From positions 979,866-1,043,865 of the forward strand of contig NC_033640.1 of NCBI RefSeq assembly GCF_001540865.1: DNA of 64,000 bases. Reading direction: 5' to 3'. The translations under genes and the position numbers were made by a program. Source of the stretch: Ananas comosus (Eukaryota; Streptophyta; Magnoliopsida; Poales; Bromeliaceae). The number at the start of each line of letters is the position of its first letter. Position 1 is the first letter of the stretch. The notes under the pieces were generated by a model, which saw nothing but the letters and a program-made list of their open reading frames with translations, was not told where the DNA came from and made no database searches. Shown here piece by piece: positions 45,361-57,604 of the stretch.

Positions 45361-46259
45361 GTTAGAGTAAGAGTGTGGGTTTACTGATTGACCTGTTGGA
45401 CTCAGTCAACTGGTCCAGTGGGTTGAACCGGGCCGGGGGCGACCCGAAAGGTGTGAAATGACCAAAATAACCCCGACTGCCCCAGTAAATAACAATATAC
45501 TTAAAGCTGGAACAGTAGTTTCAAACTTATACCACATCAAATGGTGTTTGGATACAAGTGGGAGAATAAGAGCTTATTCCCACACTTGATTTCCAACCAA
45601 ACAGTCTTAGAATATGTAGAATATGACTGAAGTCTTGTTATTTTATACTCTCTTAGCTAATTCATAAATTATTGAAAATCTGAATAAAATAGTTCATATG
45701 CAAATTTTTTTCCCAAAAAAGGGATAAAACACGAATTTATGAATTNATTACTGAAAATCCGAGTAAAAAAATTTATATTTTTTATTTTTAAGTATTAACT
45801 ATCTTATATTTTATGTTTAAAGTATGCATTTTGTGTTTGTTCGACCTAAGAAAAAAATCGTATATATTTTATGTTTAATTATGAACTGTCTTAATCTCTT
45901 TCTTACTTGATTGTTTATATATCGTGGTGTATAATATAGTTTTGCTCTATTTTTTTACTTATTTTATTTTATTTTTAGCCTTTTATTTTATTATTCTTAA
46001 AATTATAACTTTTCATGCTAGTAGTATAAATCTAGAAAAAAAATTTAATTTAATAGCCGAATTTTTAATCCCGAATTTTTAATGGATGAACGTATAATTT
46101 TCGTATAAACTACATATATGAATAATTGACAAATTCATTTTTTAAACCGTATTTTTTAACAAATTTAAAAATTAGGATACGAATTTTATTCATATTATAT
46201 TTGTCCCAAATTTTTGCCGAATCCGAATTAACTAACTATGATTTTATATGATGTTTATT
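45358..46259. other. AT-rich intergenic DNA with an N at 45746
   Basis: TTCATAAATTATTGAAAATC (about 45661) and TTTATGAATTNATTACTGAA then AATC (about 45737) are imperfect repeats around the single N. 45541-45605 has a short inverted pair (GTGTTTGGATACAAGTGGGA and CACACTTGATTTCCAACCAA). Confidence 0.4.
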
Positions 46260-46372
46260 TTTGTGTAAATCAAATTTAACGAAACCGATTGTCGATTTGA
46301 AAGCTGTATCATTAAAAATAATTTAGCAGCACGGAGACCTCCGTACAACTGATAGTATAGCAGTCGGACTTT
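46260..46372. mobile_element. Fragment of the palindrome-bearing inverted-repeat family (one arm)
   Basis: AACGAAACCGATTGTCGATT, then AGCACGGAGACCTCCGTACA and GATAGTATAGCAGTCGGACT, match the right end of copies at 5681 and 63182. No left arm lies nearby. Confidence 0.6.
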
Positions 46373-46744
46373 AAATATCTATTAGATTCAAAATTACAAT
46401 ACAAACATAATAAATGATGAACTAAAAATAATAATAATAATAATAAATTGTGGACTCCAATGAGCATGTAGCATTGTCCACCAATTTGTAGATAACAAAA
46501 TAATAAATGAAAAATGTTGGACTTTCCCAAATAATGACATTAATTATTATCACTAAATAAATAAATAAATAAAGAATATAAAAAGTCAGTAACCAACCAC
46601 CCAAGTCATCATTTCCAAGAATTTTTCTTAGTAGTTATTAGTCACATTAACTCAAATAAAGTCAAATAATCCTAAATTTATGGGTAATTTAAACTTAGGG
46701 TTCCTCAACATTTTCGGCGCGATATTTTATTTCAGCTCCCAAGT

Positions 46745-47115
46745 AGCGATGTCAATGGATACGAATATCTAAAATTTTACTTGAATCCGAATCCGTATAG
46801 AGCAGATTTACGCGATGCCAAACAGATATAGTTTTATATATGAATATTAAAAATAAAAATCCGACGGATATGGATTTGACTGTACTAGATCCGAACCCGA
46901 CCTGAATCCGAATTTATTTTACATTATATATGTATATAAAAATTTGACGTTATATCTGAATTTGTATTTTAAAAAATTTAGATTTAATGTAATATATTTT
47001 GAAACATTAAAAAAGAAATATTTTTTTTGGGTTTGGATTTCGAATTTTTGATCGGGTTTCGAGTTTCGGGTTTCGAGTTTTTGAAAATCTGCGCTGAATC
47101 CGACCCGTTGACATC
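46745..47115. mobile_element. hAT-like element of the GATGTCAATGG family (decayed)
   Basis: The ends GATGTCAATGGATACG and CCCGTTGACATCCCT are inverted. The interior has runs of CCGAATCCG and GGGTTTCGAGTTTCGGG, like 53865-54344. No exact 8-bp duplication was found. Confidence 0.65.
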
Positions 47116-47465
47116 CCTCTTTCCAACCTTTCAATTACTATAATTATATTTATTATTATCTTTATTATTTGACGCATTTAAGTTTTTCTATTCAAAATTT
47201 CATTTAAATTTGATGAATAGTTATTAATATACAATTACATAATATTTTGCTGCATCATATAATCTATTATAATTTTTTAAAATTTTAAGTAAGGACACAA
47301 GAAACACATACTAATATTCACTGAGTTTGATTTATTTTTCCCCAAATTTAAATATGAAAAATTAAAACCCCACATCTAAATCCCCCATATTATTGCATTC
47401 TTATTGGTTGGTCCACATGCAATGTGGTACACCATGTTCACCAAAACATATCTCTATAAGTAGAT

Positions 47466-47910
47466 AAATTTATTCATGCTTACATAGGAAGGTCTTTTTT
47501 TTTTTTTATAAACTTCAAAATACTACTCCTGTAATTTCGCACTTTCTTACTTTAGTATTTTATGGTTTAAAGTGTGTCAAGTTAGTGTCCTGTGATTTTA
47601 TTTTTATTTTTTTGTCAGCTTTTTCTTTAATATTTTATTGAATTATATATAAAAAATTTCAGACACTCTACTTAGGTTTATCAAATATTCATTTTACTAC
47701 TCTTTAGTTTTAACTTTGTCACTGATTTAACGAAAAAAAAATTAGTGAAATAGATAATAAAAAGATAAAAATAAAAGCATAGGACACTAAGTTAATACAC
47801 TTTAAATCACAGTGTACTAAAGTAAGAAAATGTGAAACTACAGAAGTGATATTTGAAGTTTTTCCTAAATTTATTTATGCTTACATAGAAAGGGTTTTTT
47901 TTTTTTTTTT
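47466..47910. mobile_element. Mutator-type MITE, family M (copy 4), between long direct repeats
   Basis: The MITE proper is about 47508-47866, with GTATTTTATGGTTTAAAGTG and its inverse in the arms. It is flanked by a roughly 40-base direct repeat, AAATTTATTCATGCTTACAT-AGGAAGG-poly(T) (47466-47507) and AAATTTATTTATGCTTACAT-AGAAAGG-poly(T) (47867-47910). This is much longer than a 9-bp target duplication. Confidence 0.7.
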
Positions 47911-48162
47911 ACTCTTCACAATAATAATAATGATTTTTTTATGACATTTCTCCAAGGAATATCCCAACACCTTGTATGTATATCTTATACCACTTAAAAT
48001 AATAAAAATTATTTTAATTTTATTTTTTTTGGCTTTTTGCAAACCCCTCTCCTTTGTAATTATCATGTCACACACACCCCTTTGGCCCTTTCCAAGACCC
48101 CCTCTCCAATCTCCATGTGCTTTCCCCTCCACCCCACACTATGTAAACAAAGTCCCCCCCCC

Positions 48163-48197
<35 letters not shown>

Positions 48198-49470
48198 ATA
48201 CATTTCTCTCTCTCTCTCTCTAAAAATAATAAAAGTAATTTGCAAAAAATTCTATTTTATGTTGTTTTAATAGTTGTGAGAAGTGATACGTGGGGATAAA
48301 AAAATTATATATAGAAAACAATTATTATTATATTTTATCGTATAATATTTTAACTTTTCGTCCAAAGTGAAATATATGAATAAAAAAAAATATGCGGTAA
48401 ACGATTCGAGCAGATGCTTTTTTTTTTCTACTTCTAAATTTTTATTTACGGTGCTTTAAAATTCGTGCAAAGTAAAATTTAATAGCATAAATGATATGGC
48501 AGAATTAAAAAGAATTTACTCTATATCGTCTTAAAATTTGTGCAAAAATATAAAATAAAAAATAGTATAAATAATATCAAAAGAGGAATCTAATAAAAGA
48601 ATATATAGATAATTATTTATTTCCATATCTCACTACTACAACTGCAATAAAATATTAATTATATAAGATATTTAAAAATACCTACTCACATTTCTCAAAT
48701 TTTTTTTTACTAAAAATAAAGTTTAAAAAGGGATCCATTAGCTTAGGAACTAATATTATATTACATTGATAACTTCCATTATTATATTATTTAAACTAAT
48801 TAATAAGACTCGTGACACTTAATTATATCAGCGAGTTAAATCTATACCTTGTAATCTAATCACAACAATCTAAACCGTCCAAATTAGAAATTGCTATAAA
48901 TTAAAATTTGACGGGCGAAAAAGTGTAATTTAGGGAGGCTTTTTTATATATTTAATCTTTTTTTAAAAAAATTCTATAAATAGTCTTATAAAATTTATAT
49001 TTATAAAATTGATTCTATTTCTGTCATGGTCTCACGGAAGCACTCATGAATATGATAAATTATTCATCGTATTTGGATATAGTGAATGATTTACAGAATT
49101 ACAGTGTCCTTTCTGAATCTTAAGTCCCAAATATTAAGTAAAATCGTTATAAGAAAAATAATAGAATACAGTAAATCATTCATCGTGTTTGGATACTCTG
49201 AATGATTCACCGTGTTTAACTTAACCTAAACTGCCGCTCATGTGGCGCGTCATGGTCATGTGGCGCTCGCATGACGCTTGTACGGCGGGAATAGGACCAA
49301 TCTTACAAATATATATTTGGTGGGATTATTTGTAGGAAAAAATTTTCTGAGAGGACTAATGCCCAAAAAAAAATCCTAAGTTAGATTATATTTTAATATT
49401 TTTATTTTAAAATTAAATTTAAATTTTATTAAAAAATATATTATATTTGGGTTTGGGATGTGATAATAAG

Positions 49471-49473
<3 letters not shown>
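47911..49473. other. AT-rich intergenic DNA upstream of the GT17 gene
   Basis: Contains a C9/A(n) homopolymer junction at about 48152-48194. A short duplicated phrase AATGATTTAC/AATGATTCAC with ATTCATCGT(A/G)TTTGGATA occurs at 49060-49100 and 49175-49210. No gene seen. Confidence 0.4.
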
Positions 49474-49511
<38 letters not shown>

Positions 49512-49552
49512 CCACCGCACCACCCAAACGGCTATAATTAGGCGGTTTGTGA

Positions 49553-49583
<31 letters not shown>

Positions 49584-49670
49584 AATAAGAGAGAGAAAAA
49601 AAAATAAAAGGTGAGAAAAAAGAGAGAGGGATTGGGAGAGAGAGAGAGAGGGAGGGAGAGAGAGGGAGAT
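49474..49670. repeat. (GA)n tracts in the GT17 leader region
   Basis: A pure GA run at 49474-49509 and purine-rich GA repeats at 49553-49670 lie 220-410 bases upstream of the start codon. They probably lie in the promoter or 5' UTR. A (GGTTT)n run follows at 49846-49873, just before the ATG. Confidence 0.85.
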
Positions 49671-49885
49671 CGCCGCCGAGGAGATCGATCGTGCTCCGGC
49701 GAGGAGGAGCTTCCTCGGCGGGGGGATTCGATCTCTACCACTTTTTCTGTTTTTTTTTTTTAAATTGGTTCAATTTTGGGGGAGAAAAAAGGTGGGATTT
49801 TTTGAATAAAAGGTGGGATTTTGAGGGATTTTTTGGGGATTTTTTTGGTTTGGTTTGGTTTGGTTTGGTTTGCTGGGTTTTCGCG

Positions 49886-51799
49886 ATGCCCGAGGCTGGG
49901 TATTATAATAATTCCAAGAAGACCGATGATATATGCGAGGATGTTTGCGGAGAGGTGATTAAATTAGATTTAAATTTTAAAATTTTTTTTATTTAATCCG
50001 AATCCCTCTCTCTTATTTTCTTCCTATTTTTCCTGTTTTTATTGCTATTTTTCTCCTCTTTTTCCGAACGGTTTGTGTAGATCTGTTCATTTGGGGATTC
50101 ACTGTGCATGTTGGCATGGTAAAGTTTGGATTTTTAAGCATTTTATGTGTGTTCATATTGGATTTGCTGTTTAGAATAATCCCCCCTTTGCTTTTTCTCA
50201 TGGATGAGTACTCTTTTTGCCCCCTTTTTTTTTCATCTGATTCAAATTTACTTTGCAAAGATTCGATTTTTGAATCTTATTGTTTCTTTTCAGATTTGAG
50301 TTTTTTTTTTTTTTTAAATTTCATTTCTGTAGCACTTATTATGATCTGAATCTCTTTATCCATCAAGTTTTATGCTTACAATGCAAAATAATTGTTATTA
50401 ACATTTCAGCATTGATGGAAGTTGTTAATTTAGCACAATTTTTGAATCTGATTGTTGATTTTAGGAATTGGGTTCTTGTTTCTGTAGCATTTGTGGTGCC
50501 TGATACCTGTTTGTGTTTTTGCTCAATCCAAAATGTAACAAATAAGGTGCTAAGATGTTCATCAATCTAATCTATTTGTTCTATTGTATGATTCAAGTTT
50601 CCCTATAAATTCGTATTCGCCGCGATTTGATTTGTTGTTGTTACTTGTTATGTAGACAATTAATTGCTCTATATAGTTCAACTTCTCTAAATTTTCAGCA
50701 GGCTTCGAAGGCGGCTCTGAGCATGTCGAGGCTCCGGTGCGCGCTCCGCGGGTTCGATTTCAGGGCCTTGTTGATTCTCTTCATCGGCGTTCCGCTCCTT
50801 ATTCTATTCATCTATGTTCATGGCCAAAAGATCACCTACTTTCTCCGCCCCCTGTGGGAATCCCCGCCGAAGCCGTTCACGGTGATCCCTCACTATTATC
50901 ATGAGAATGTGTCCATGGAAAACCTATGCCGGCTCCACGGATGGGGGATCCGCGAGAACCCCCGCCGTGTCTTCGACGCCGTGCTCTTCAGCAATGAGCT
51001 CGACATTCTCGAAATCCGGTGGAACGAGCTGAGCCCCTATGTCTCGGAGTTCGTGCTCCTCGAGTCGAATTCAACGTTCACCGGCCTGGTCAAGCCCCTC
51101 TACTTCGCGAAGAACCGGCGCCAATTCGAGTTCGCGGAGTCGAGGCTGACTTACGGGACGATCGGAGGGCGGTTCGTGAAAGGGGAGAACCCCTTCGTCG
51201 AGGAGTCGTACCAAAGAGTGGCTCTGGATCAGCTTATCAGGATCGCGGGAATTACCGACGACGATTTGTTGATCATGTCCGACGTCGACGAGATCCCAAG
51301 CGGCCACACGATCGATCTCTTGCGGTGGTGCGATGATATTCCTGATAAAATTCACCTCCAGCTACGGAATTACTTGTACTCCTTCGAGTTCTACCTCGAC
51401 GACCGGAGCTGGAGGGCCTCCGTGCACAAATACCGTGCCGGGAGAACGAGATACGCGCACTTCCGCCAGACCGATGACTTGCTAGCGGATTCCGGGTGGC
51501 ATTGCAGCTTCTGCTTCCGCCGCATAAGCGACTTCGTATTCAAAATGAAGGCTTATAGCCACGTGGACAGAGTGCGGTTCGCCTACTTCTTGAACCCGTC
51601 GAGGATCCAGGATGTCATTTGTCGAGGGGCGGATCTTTTCGACATGCTCCCTGAAGAATACACTTTCCAGGAAATCATTGCAAAGTTGGGGCCGATCCCC
51701 CGCACTTTCTCTGCGGTCCGACTCCCCGGCCACCTATTGAAAAATGTCGAGAGGTTTAGATACCTCCTCCCGGGAAATTGTAGAAGAGAAAGTGGCTAA
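49886..51799 (+). CDS. GT17 family beta-1,4-N-acetylglucosaminyltransferase-like protein, two exons
   Basis: Exon 1 is 49886-49954 (MPEAGYYNNSKKTDDICEDVCGE). Exon 2 is 50699-51799 (QASKAALSMSRLRCALRG...), phase 0, total 389 residues. The short cytosolic N-terminus is followed by a single membrane segment (about residues 44-64, LLILFIGVPLLILFIYV), making a type II Golgi protein. The catalytic domain carries FDAVLFSNELDILEIRWNEL, FVLLESNSTFTG and LIMSDVDEIP, whose DVD (residues 218-220) is the metal/nucleotide-sugar-binding motif. FVEESYQRVALDQLIRIAGI and WHCSFCFRRI follow. Family GT17 is named for mannosyl-glycoprotein bisecting GlcNAc-transferase, but plants lack bisected N-glycans, so the plant substrate is unknown. 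The acceptor reads CAGCAG, so Gln24 may be optional. An in-frame ATG at 50627 lies in the intron and is not the true start. Confidence 0.95.
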
Positions 51800-53260
51800 G
51801 TTGCCGAAACTTGTATGAGTTATTTCTTACAAAAGCTATAAAGGGTCTCCTTGGGAAACTGACGCTACTAGGCTGAATGATTTGTTATTTTTGGGTGTCC
51901 ATGAGCGTGGACGAGTTGTGGAGATGATTATATCTCTAATGTTCCATTGAAGAGGGCGTATTTATTTGCCGCAGGAGCTCAGAGGGAGTATACTTACAAG
52001 GGATTCGAGTTCATTATTCTACCGTCTTATCGGTATGTGATATCACACTGTTGTAGAATTCAAACCTGGTGCTAGTTTTTATGTTATGGAAATTGGTTCT
52101 TTTTCCCCTTGAAACTAATTTATTCATCTATTTATCTTTTTGAACTTTGTTGTCGCAGAATGTTTTACTGACTAGTAGGTTTTTGTACCATTTGATTTGT
52201 TTATGCTCTCCTCTGGAGAAAATTCTAATCCAAGTTATTGTGATATCTTCGCATCTTTTTGTTTTGCTTCTGTTGTTCATCTTTTTCTTTCTTTTTTTTC
52301 CCGGTAAACGCTTCATTTAGTGCTCGAACTTAAAGGTAGATAAGAAAGTTAAGACGATGGATATTTGTAGTTATCAGGAAAAATGTTTGAAACTCGTTAT
52401 CGAAAGGTTCCAAATTGTGGCTTTGGCCTCAATTTTGGCGCGGTTTCATATAGTAAGGTTATGTATCATTTTCCTGTTGTTATAAATGCATAGCTAACTT
52501 CTATGTTGTCGTTGTCAAAGAGGTCGAAATCGGGAGACAAATCAAAACTCAGTAGCTATAGCTAGTTTTAGCAAAATTTGAACAAATTCGATAGCTTTAG
52601 AACTGACAAACTGAAACTTGGATGTTTCGGTTTTGAACTAGTTTTCAGACCCTATTTTTGGATCTAGTTTGAATTGGCACCGACAGAAACACACTTGTTG
52701 TGGTAGTTTTGCTCGTGCCGATCGAGTTATACCTAAAGATACAGCTACAAAAAGAAAAAAAAAGAAAGAAGAAAAAAAAAAGAGCTACTGTCTGTATGAA
52801 TCATGGTTACAAATTTAGTCCCTAAAGTTTGTCTGACAATTCAATTTCGCCTGTAGAGTTTATATTGAGGTTTGATTTGTTTTTCATTTTGTCTTCGAAA
52901 GTTAAATGTTACACATTTAGTACCTCGAATTTGTTGTTCCGCCCTCGGAATTTCATATTTAACAAAGCAAAATCTAACTACAGTGCTAACTTTAGCATCT
53001 TTTTCTGATTACAGTGTAACAGAAGAACTTTATATGCAGAACAAATTTTGAATACTAAGTTGTTATGATTAAGACAATGAGAACTAAATTGACTCTAGAT
53101 CAAATTTTAGGCTCTTTAATTTTTGGATATTTATCCAATGAATCCCAAAAATTTCTTAGTGCACGATAGTTTCAACCTTAAATAGATTTCGTATAATAAT
53201 GGAATGGTTGACTCTATCAACAAAAGTAAATGCTTTTGTATGAGCATGGCGTGTCATTTA
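51800..53260. other. 3' flank of the GT17 gene
   Basis: 3' UTR and spacer. No further gene. 52960-53160 is AT-rich with no element ends recognised. Confidence 0.4.
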
Positions 53261-53261
53261 A

Positions 53262-53345
53262 ATTGTGATACAGCCATCTGCGCACCGTGTCGTGCTATAT
53301 GCCGGCAAGTGCTTGGCATGATCTCGTGCCACGACACTTAAAAGT
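53262..53345. repeat. GC-richer repeat fragment shared with the GDSL intron
   Basis: GTGTCGTGC, GCCGGCAAG and CGTGCCACGACACTTAAA resemble 19350-19650 (ATCGTGCC, CATGTCACGACACTTAAAT). Both end in CACGACACTTAA, suggesting a common element end. Confidence 0.4.
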
Positions 53346-53864
53346 AAATGCTTTTATGTTGTAGTATCACGCGTAAGCTTGTCCAAAGTATGACTCTAAT
53401 ATCGAAAAACTAATCAATTTTATGGTGTACTTACACCTGAAATATAATAAGCTACAAGTAACCAAAAGATCTTCTGTTTCAGCAACCGGAACAGTGAATT
53501 TTCCACTGTGTTAGTGGATCATACATTGTACTACATGTAAATTGTTCTGTATAGTGCCAAATAGCTGAAATTTCAGGTCAGATGCTTCCATAGTTTGCGT
53601 AGGTTCATTAGGCCTTTATTTTTCCTTTCAAGTTGTTTCAAGTATTAGATAGTTTACTAAATGATGACTCAACCACATTGTGGTGCACATGATCATCTAC
53701 TTTGTTATGTGGCATTGGAGATTTAATACATGAAAAAGTAAACTGTTGAATAGGAAATTGTCAACTGCCAACTAGGTTGAGAACAATTCAAATTTTATAT
53801 TTCATATAGCAGTTGGAATCAAACTATGAGCCTATTTTGGGTTGTACAAACCATAGGTCAAAAT

Positions 53865-54344
53865 TAGGGATGTCAATAGGTCGGATTCGAGGCGGGTTTT
53901 TAAAAACCCGAACCCGAATCCGAACCCGACAGATTTTAAAAATCGATATCCAAACCCGAACTCGACCAAAAATCTGAAACCCGAACCCAAACCCGAACCC
54001 GAACCCGAAAATCCGAACCAGAAACAATTATCTCTTTTCAATATTTCAAAATATATTACATTAAATCTAAATTTTTAAAATATAAATTCAAATATAACAT
54101 CAATTTTTTATATACATACTATACATAATGTAAAATAAATTCGGATTCGGATCGGGTTCGGATCGGGGTCGGGGTCGGGTTCGGGTCGGGTACAGCCAAA
54201 ATCCATATCTGTATCCATATTCGTCGGGTTTTTGTTTTTTATATCTATATCCGAAATCATATCCATTTAGCATCGGATAAATTCGCTTCATTCGGAATCG
54301 GGTTTAGATAAAATTTTGGGTATCCGTACCCATTGACATCCCCA
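53865..54344. mobile_element. hAT-type non-autonomous element with CCCGAA-rich arms
   Basis: The ends TAGGGATGTCAAT and ATTGACATCCCCA are inverted, with a perfect 8-bp duplication GTCAAAAT (53857-53864 and 54345-54352). The arms contain opposing runs of CCCGAACCCGAA and TCGGGTTCGGG (53912-54010 and 54140-54195), which could fold into a large hairpin. Minus-strand ORFs with Phe-Gly repeats are translations of these runs. Confidence 0.9.
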
Positions 54345-54452
54345 GTCAAAATGATGCTTTGATTATGTTGTTAATTTATTATTCAGATGATATATGGATT
54401 TCTCAGAAATAGGTATCTGAACCTTGCAAGTTATTATCTTAGAACTTAACGG

Positions 54453-54633
54453 GGGTGTTTGCTTCCTCAGAAAAGTATGGAAAACTGTTTTCCGAGCAAG
54501 AAGTTTTTCATGAAAAATCCCATTTGTCACACTTTTCGTTTTGCGGATAAAAAACCGTGAAACCAAAACTTGTTCACAAAATCTGAAAATACATTTCCAG
54601 CCAGAAAACTATTTTCTGGAAAACCAAACACCC
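54453..54633. mobile_element. Small TIR element (MITE)
   Basis: The left end GGGTGTTTGCTTCC and the right end GGAAAACCAAACACCC are inverted. Inner AAAACTGTTTTCC and GAAAACTATTTTC continue the stem. Non-coding, about 180 bases. Confidence 0.6.
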
Positions 54634-54639
54634 TTTTGA

Positions 54640-55481
54640 TGGAATATTCTAATCTAACAGAATATTATGTTACTCGACAGTATATTCTTTTGAGAATCTT
54701 ATAGATATTCTAAGGTTGGATAACCAAATCAAAACCTTCGAAGCTCGGGTACCAATTTCGTTGGTAATGTAAGTTTACTCTAAATTCAAAACTTACAAAA
54801 TATTAAAATTTTAAATACGTATATCAGAATTCGAATATTTTTCAGCTATCAATTTCATTGGTTTCTGAAGAATTGAAGGACTAAATCAAAACTGATAGAT
54901 GGAATACATATTAGATAAAAATTAGTTGACCAATGTTGTTGTTTGATCCTGTCCAATTAATTGATTGTAAAATTGGTTTTCTTATGATTGCGGCGAAAGA
55001 GAAAGAGAAGGTCAATTCTCAAATTTTGAATCTTCATTTTGACTTGTTCAATTTAGTTGTATTCTGCAAATTAAGATGCTAATTCTTTGTTACAGCACAC
55101 TGGAGCAACTAATTAGAAATTAAATTTCCTGTGTCGTCGTCGTCGGATGTTTAGTTGATTTACTCTGTATGTCTTAATTGAATGAACTTATCAGAAATCT
55201 AAACAGGTATCATCAGAATACTCATTATAGTTGTTTGTTCATGGATTTGCAAAAATTTTACTCTGTATTTTAGTTTCAGTAACTTCTTTAGTAGCAGGCA
55301 CATTGGCTTATTGGCTTGATTCTGAATTTTTTGCAGTAGGAGTTTCTCAATTGAGTTGTAATTTTGCTTTACAGAAACCAATTTTCAGATATTGAAGTGG
55401 GATAAGTACTCTGCTAGATTTTGGGTGGTTTGCTATCAAAGAATGCATGGTTTGGAAAAACAAACCCTATTCTTTTTAAAA

Positions 55482-55485
<4 letters not shown>
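54640..55485. other. AT-rich intergenic DNA
   Basis: No gene or complete element was recognised. A CGTCGTCGTCGG run is at about 55134. Confidence 0.4.

Positions 55486-55550
<65 letters not shown>
55486..55550. repeat. (TA)n(GA)n microsatellite
   Basis: TA repeats followed by GA repeats directly abut the inverted-repeat element at 55551. Confidence 0.9.
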
Positions 55551-55551
<1 letters not shown>

Positions 55552-56107
55552 CTACACTCCTATACTTTCGAAAGTACGGAGACTTCCGTATTTGTAAGTT
55601 ATTTTTGAAAGTACGGAGGCCGTCATGTTTGATGATAGGACATCTAATTCAGCGATCAGTTCCGTTAGATATTGTCTATGCTATTAGAACTATCTAGAAA
55701 CCAAAATTTATAATTTTTTGACTTTATTTGTCTAGTGAATGAGTAGCCTAAAAAAATGGTTGAAAATAAAAATTTCATAAAACATAGTGATAAAAGACTC
55801 AATTTTAAATCAGAAGTATTGATCTTGTTATTGCTATTAAGTAGAATTTTCTATTAAAGTTTCATGTAATTTGGATTGTTCTATACCGTTGAGCTTAAAA
55901 ACATACCACATCAACTGTTAAAATAGTCATTTTTGAGACTTTTTATCACGTGGTAAATTATGTTGAAAAATTATGAAATTTGGTTTCTAAATAGTTCTAA
56001 TAGCGTGGATTATGCTTAATGGAGTCGATCGTCAAATCAGATATTCTATCATCGAAAATTACTTACAAGTATGGAGGCCTCCGTACTTTTAAAAGCACAG
56101 GAGGCTT
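55551..56107. mobile_element. Inverted-repeat element, palindrome-bearing family (copy 3)
   Basis: The ends are CTACACTCCTATACTTTCGA and TTTTAAAAGCACAGGAGGCT. The arms share AACTATCTAGAAACCAAAAT and its inverse, ATTTGGTTTCTAAATAGTT. Subterminal TACGGAGACTTCCGTA and TATGGAGGCCTCCGTA are short palindromes. Non-coding. Confidence 0.75.
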
Positions 56108-56211
56108 ATAGTTAAGGGTCTATGCTTGTTTAAAACTGTTGCAATTAAAGTTTACAATCTAATTTAATTAATTAGATGTTGATAAATCGCTACTGTGGTA
56201 ATAATGTAATA

Positions 56212-56615
56212 CTAGTGAAGTTATCCGTGCATTGCTACGGGCTAATATTAAAGAAGATAAAAGATTGACAAAATTAGAATTTTAAAATTTTTAACTTATA
56301 ATGAGACATCAATAAATACAAAAAGAAAATATAAAATAGATATACATACAAATGTGGCAAAAATTATAACAGCAAATAAATTATACATAACAATAATGAA
56401 AGTTACAATGGCAAATAGATATTCTTTTTTTTTAAAACGATTTGTTTAGATAAAAATAGATCATATGAATACATTAATTAGAAAGTAAGCGGGTGAGAAG
56501 ACAAAGCATCGGGTAGAGATGAGGTGAGAAGGCGAAGCATCAAAGAGTGTGGAGAGGGGATGAAGGAGGAATTGCCACGTGGCAAATTCCATGAGAAATA
56601 ATGTATAGGTATAGA
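56212..56615 (-). mobile_element. Short non-autonomous Helitron, minus orientation
   Basis: On the minus strand the 5' end is TCTATACCTATACATTATTT after A, with GCCACGTGGCA about 40 bases in. The 3' end is CCGTAGCAATGCACGG (CCGT/ACGG hairpin) then ATAACTTCACTAG before T. TC start, hairpin, CTAG end and A|T insertion fit a Helitron. At 404 bases there is no coding capacity. Confidence 0.75.
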
Positions 56616-56639
56616 TTTTTATTATTGGCACACCATCAA

Positions 56640-57463
56640 TCATAATACTGCTACGTCGCTAACATATCAGCATTTAGTCAACTAAATTCAGCAGTGAGAC
56701 TCGATCGCAATAATTCAGAATGTTTGACCAACAATTTATAATAAATTAAAATTTGGAGACCAAATATAACCCTCATAGTTTGAGAACTAAAAGTGTAATT
56801 TAACCTCTCTTTTTTCTTTTTCTAAACAAAGAGAAAAAAATGCAAGTTTGGGCCTAGCCATGTTTCAGCCCAGCTCACTAAGCTCTGTCTGGTTTTGCAA
56901 TTTCACCATCACCATCAAGCAAATGGTAGAGATTTATATGTTGAAAACTAAACATTAACTAACGAAATTCGCACTTTTGTTATATTAAATAGGTACTGAT
57001 AACTTAAAATATCGCCATGTAATTTTAATTACTTTTAAAATTTACTAATGTTAAACAACATTACAAAATCACTTCGGCAAAAAAATTTTGCCAAACAGCT
57101 TTCTAAAATCAACTTTCTATCAGACTCAGCCAAACGTCGCATAAATTATATTTTTAAACCAAAATTAATTATATAAAAATTATTTTTTTAGAATCTAGGC
57201 CAGACGGGCTCTAAATAAAGAGTTAAATGCATCCAAACCATCTAAACTTTTCACCCATTTGTAAAACTTTTATATGTAGCATTCAAACTTTTAATTGTTC
57301 GCAATTAGCCATTTTGGTTCATTTTTTATTAATTTAAAGTGGTTTGTTAAAAATTGAAATGTGATGATTTTGATTGTTTTTATTACAGCATTAATGGTGC
57401 CCTTTTGGCATCAATCAAAGTAGAAGTGCCTAAGTTATAGTTTTAGCTTTTAAGAAAAGCACT
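56640..57463. other. AT-rich intergenic DNA with a TIR-like relic
   Basis: 56640-56800 contains AGTCAACTAAATTCAG and AATTTGGAGACC, related to 15020-15385. The rest shows no gene. Confidence 0.35.
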
Positions 57464-57592
57464 GACCGTCCTTAGCGCAAGTAATAAAAGACTTGGTGGT
57501 TAATATATGAGATCCTAAGTTTGAATTCTAATTGATTCACATTTCCAACTAAGTTTATTTCTATATGAAATAAACGAAGCAGGTAGCATACC
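57464..57592 (+). mobile_element. tRNA-derived SINE (copy 5)
   Basis: It starts GACCGTCCTTAGCGCAAGTA (A-box), has AAGTTTGAATTCTAATTG (B-box with changes) and ends AATAAACGAAGCAGGTAGCA. It matches the reference copy at 22130-22284 in inverse orientation but lacks a clear poly(A) tail. Confidence 0.7.
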
Positions 57593-57604
57593 ATTTTGAG
57601 CTCA

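Noticed and set aside
50627..50698. Upstream ATG extending the GT17 frame
   Set aside because: The stretch is intronic: it ends in a TTTTCAG acceptor, and a better first exon with the family's YYNNSKKTDDICEDVCGE N-terminus lies at 49886-49954 with a GT donor.
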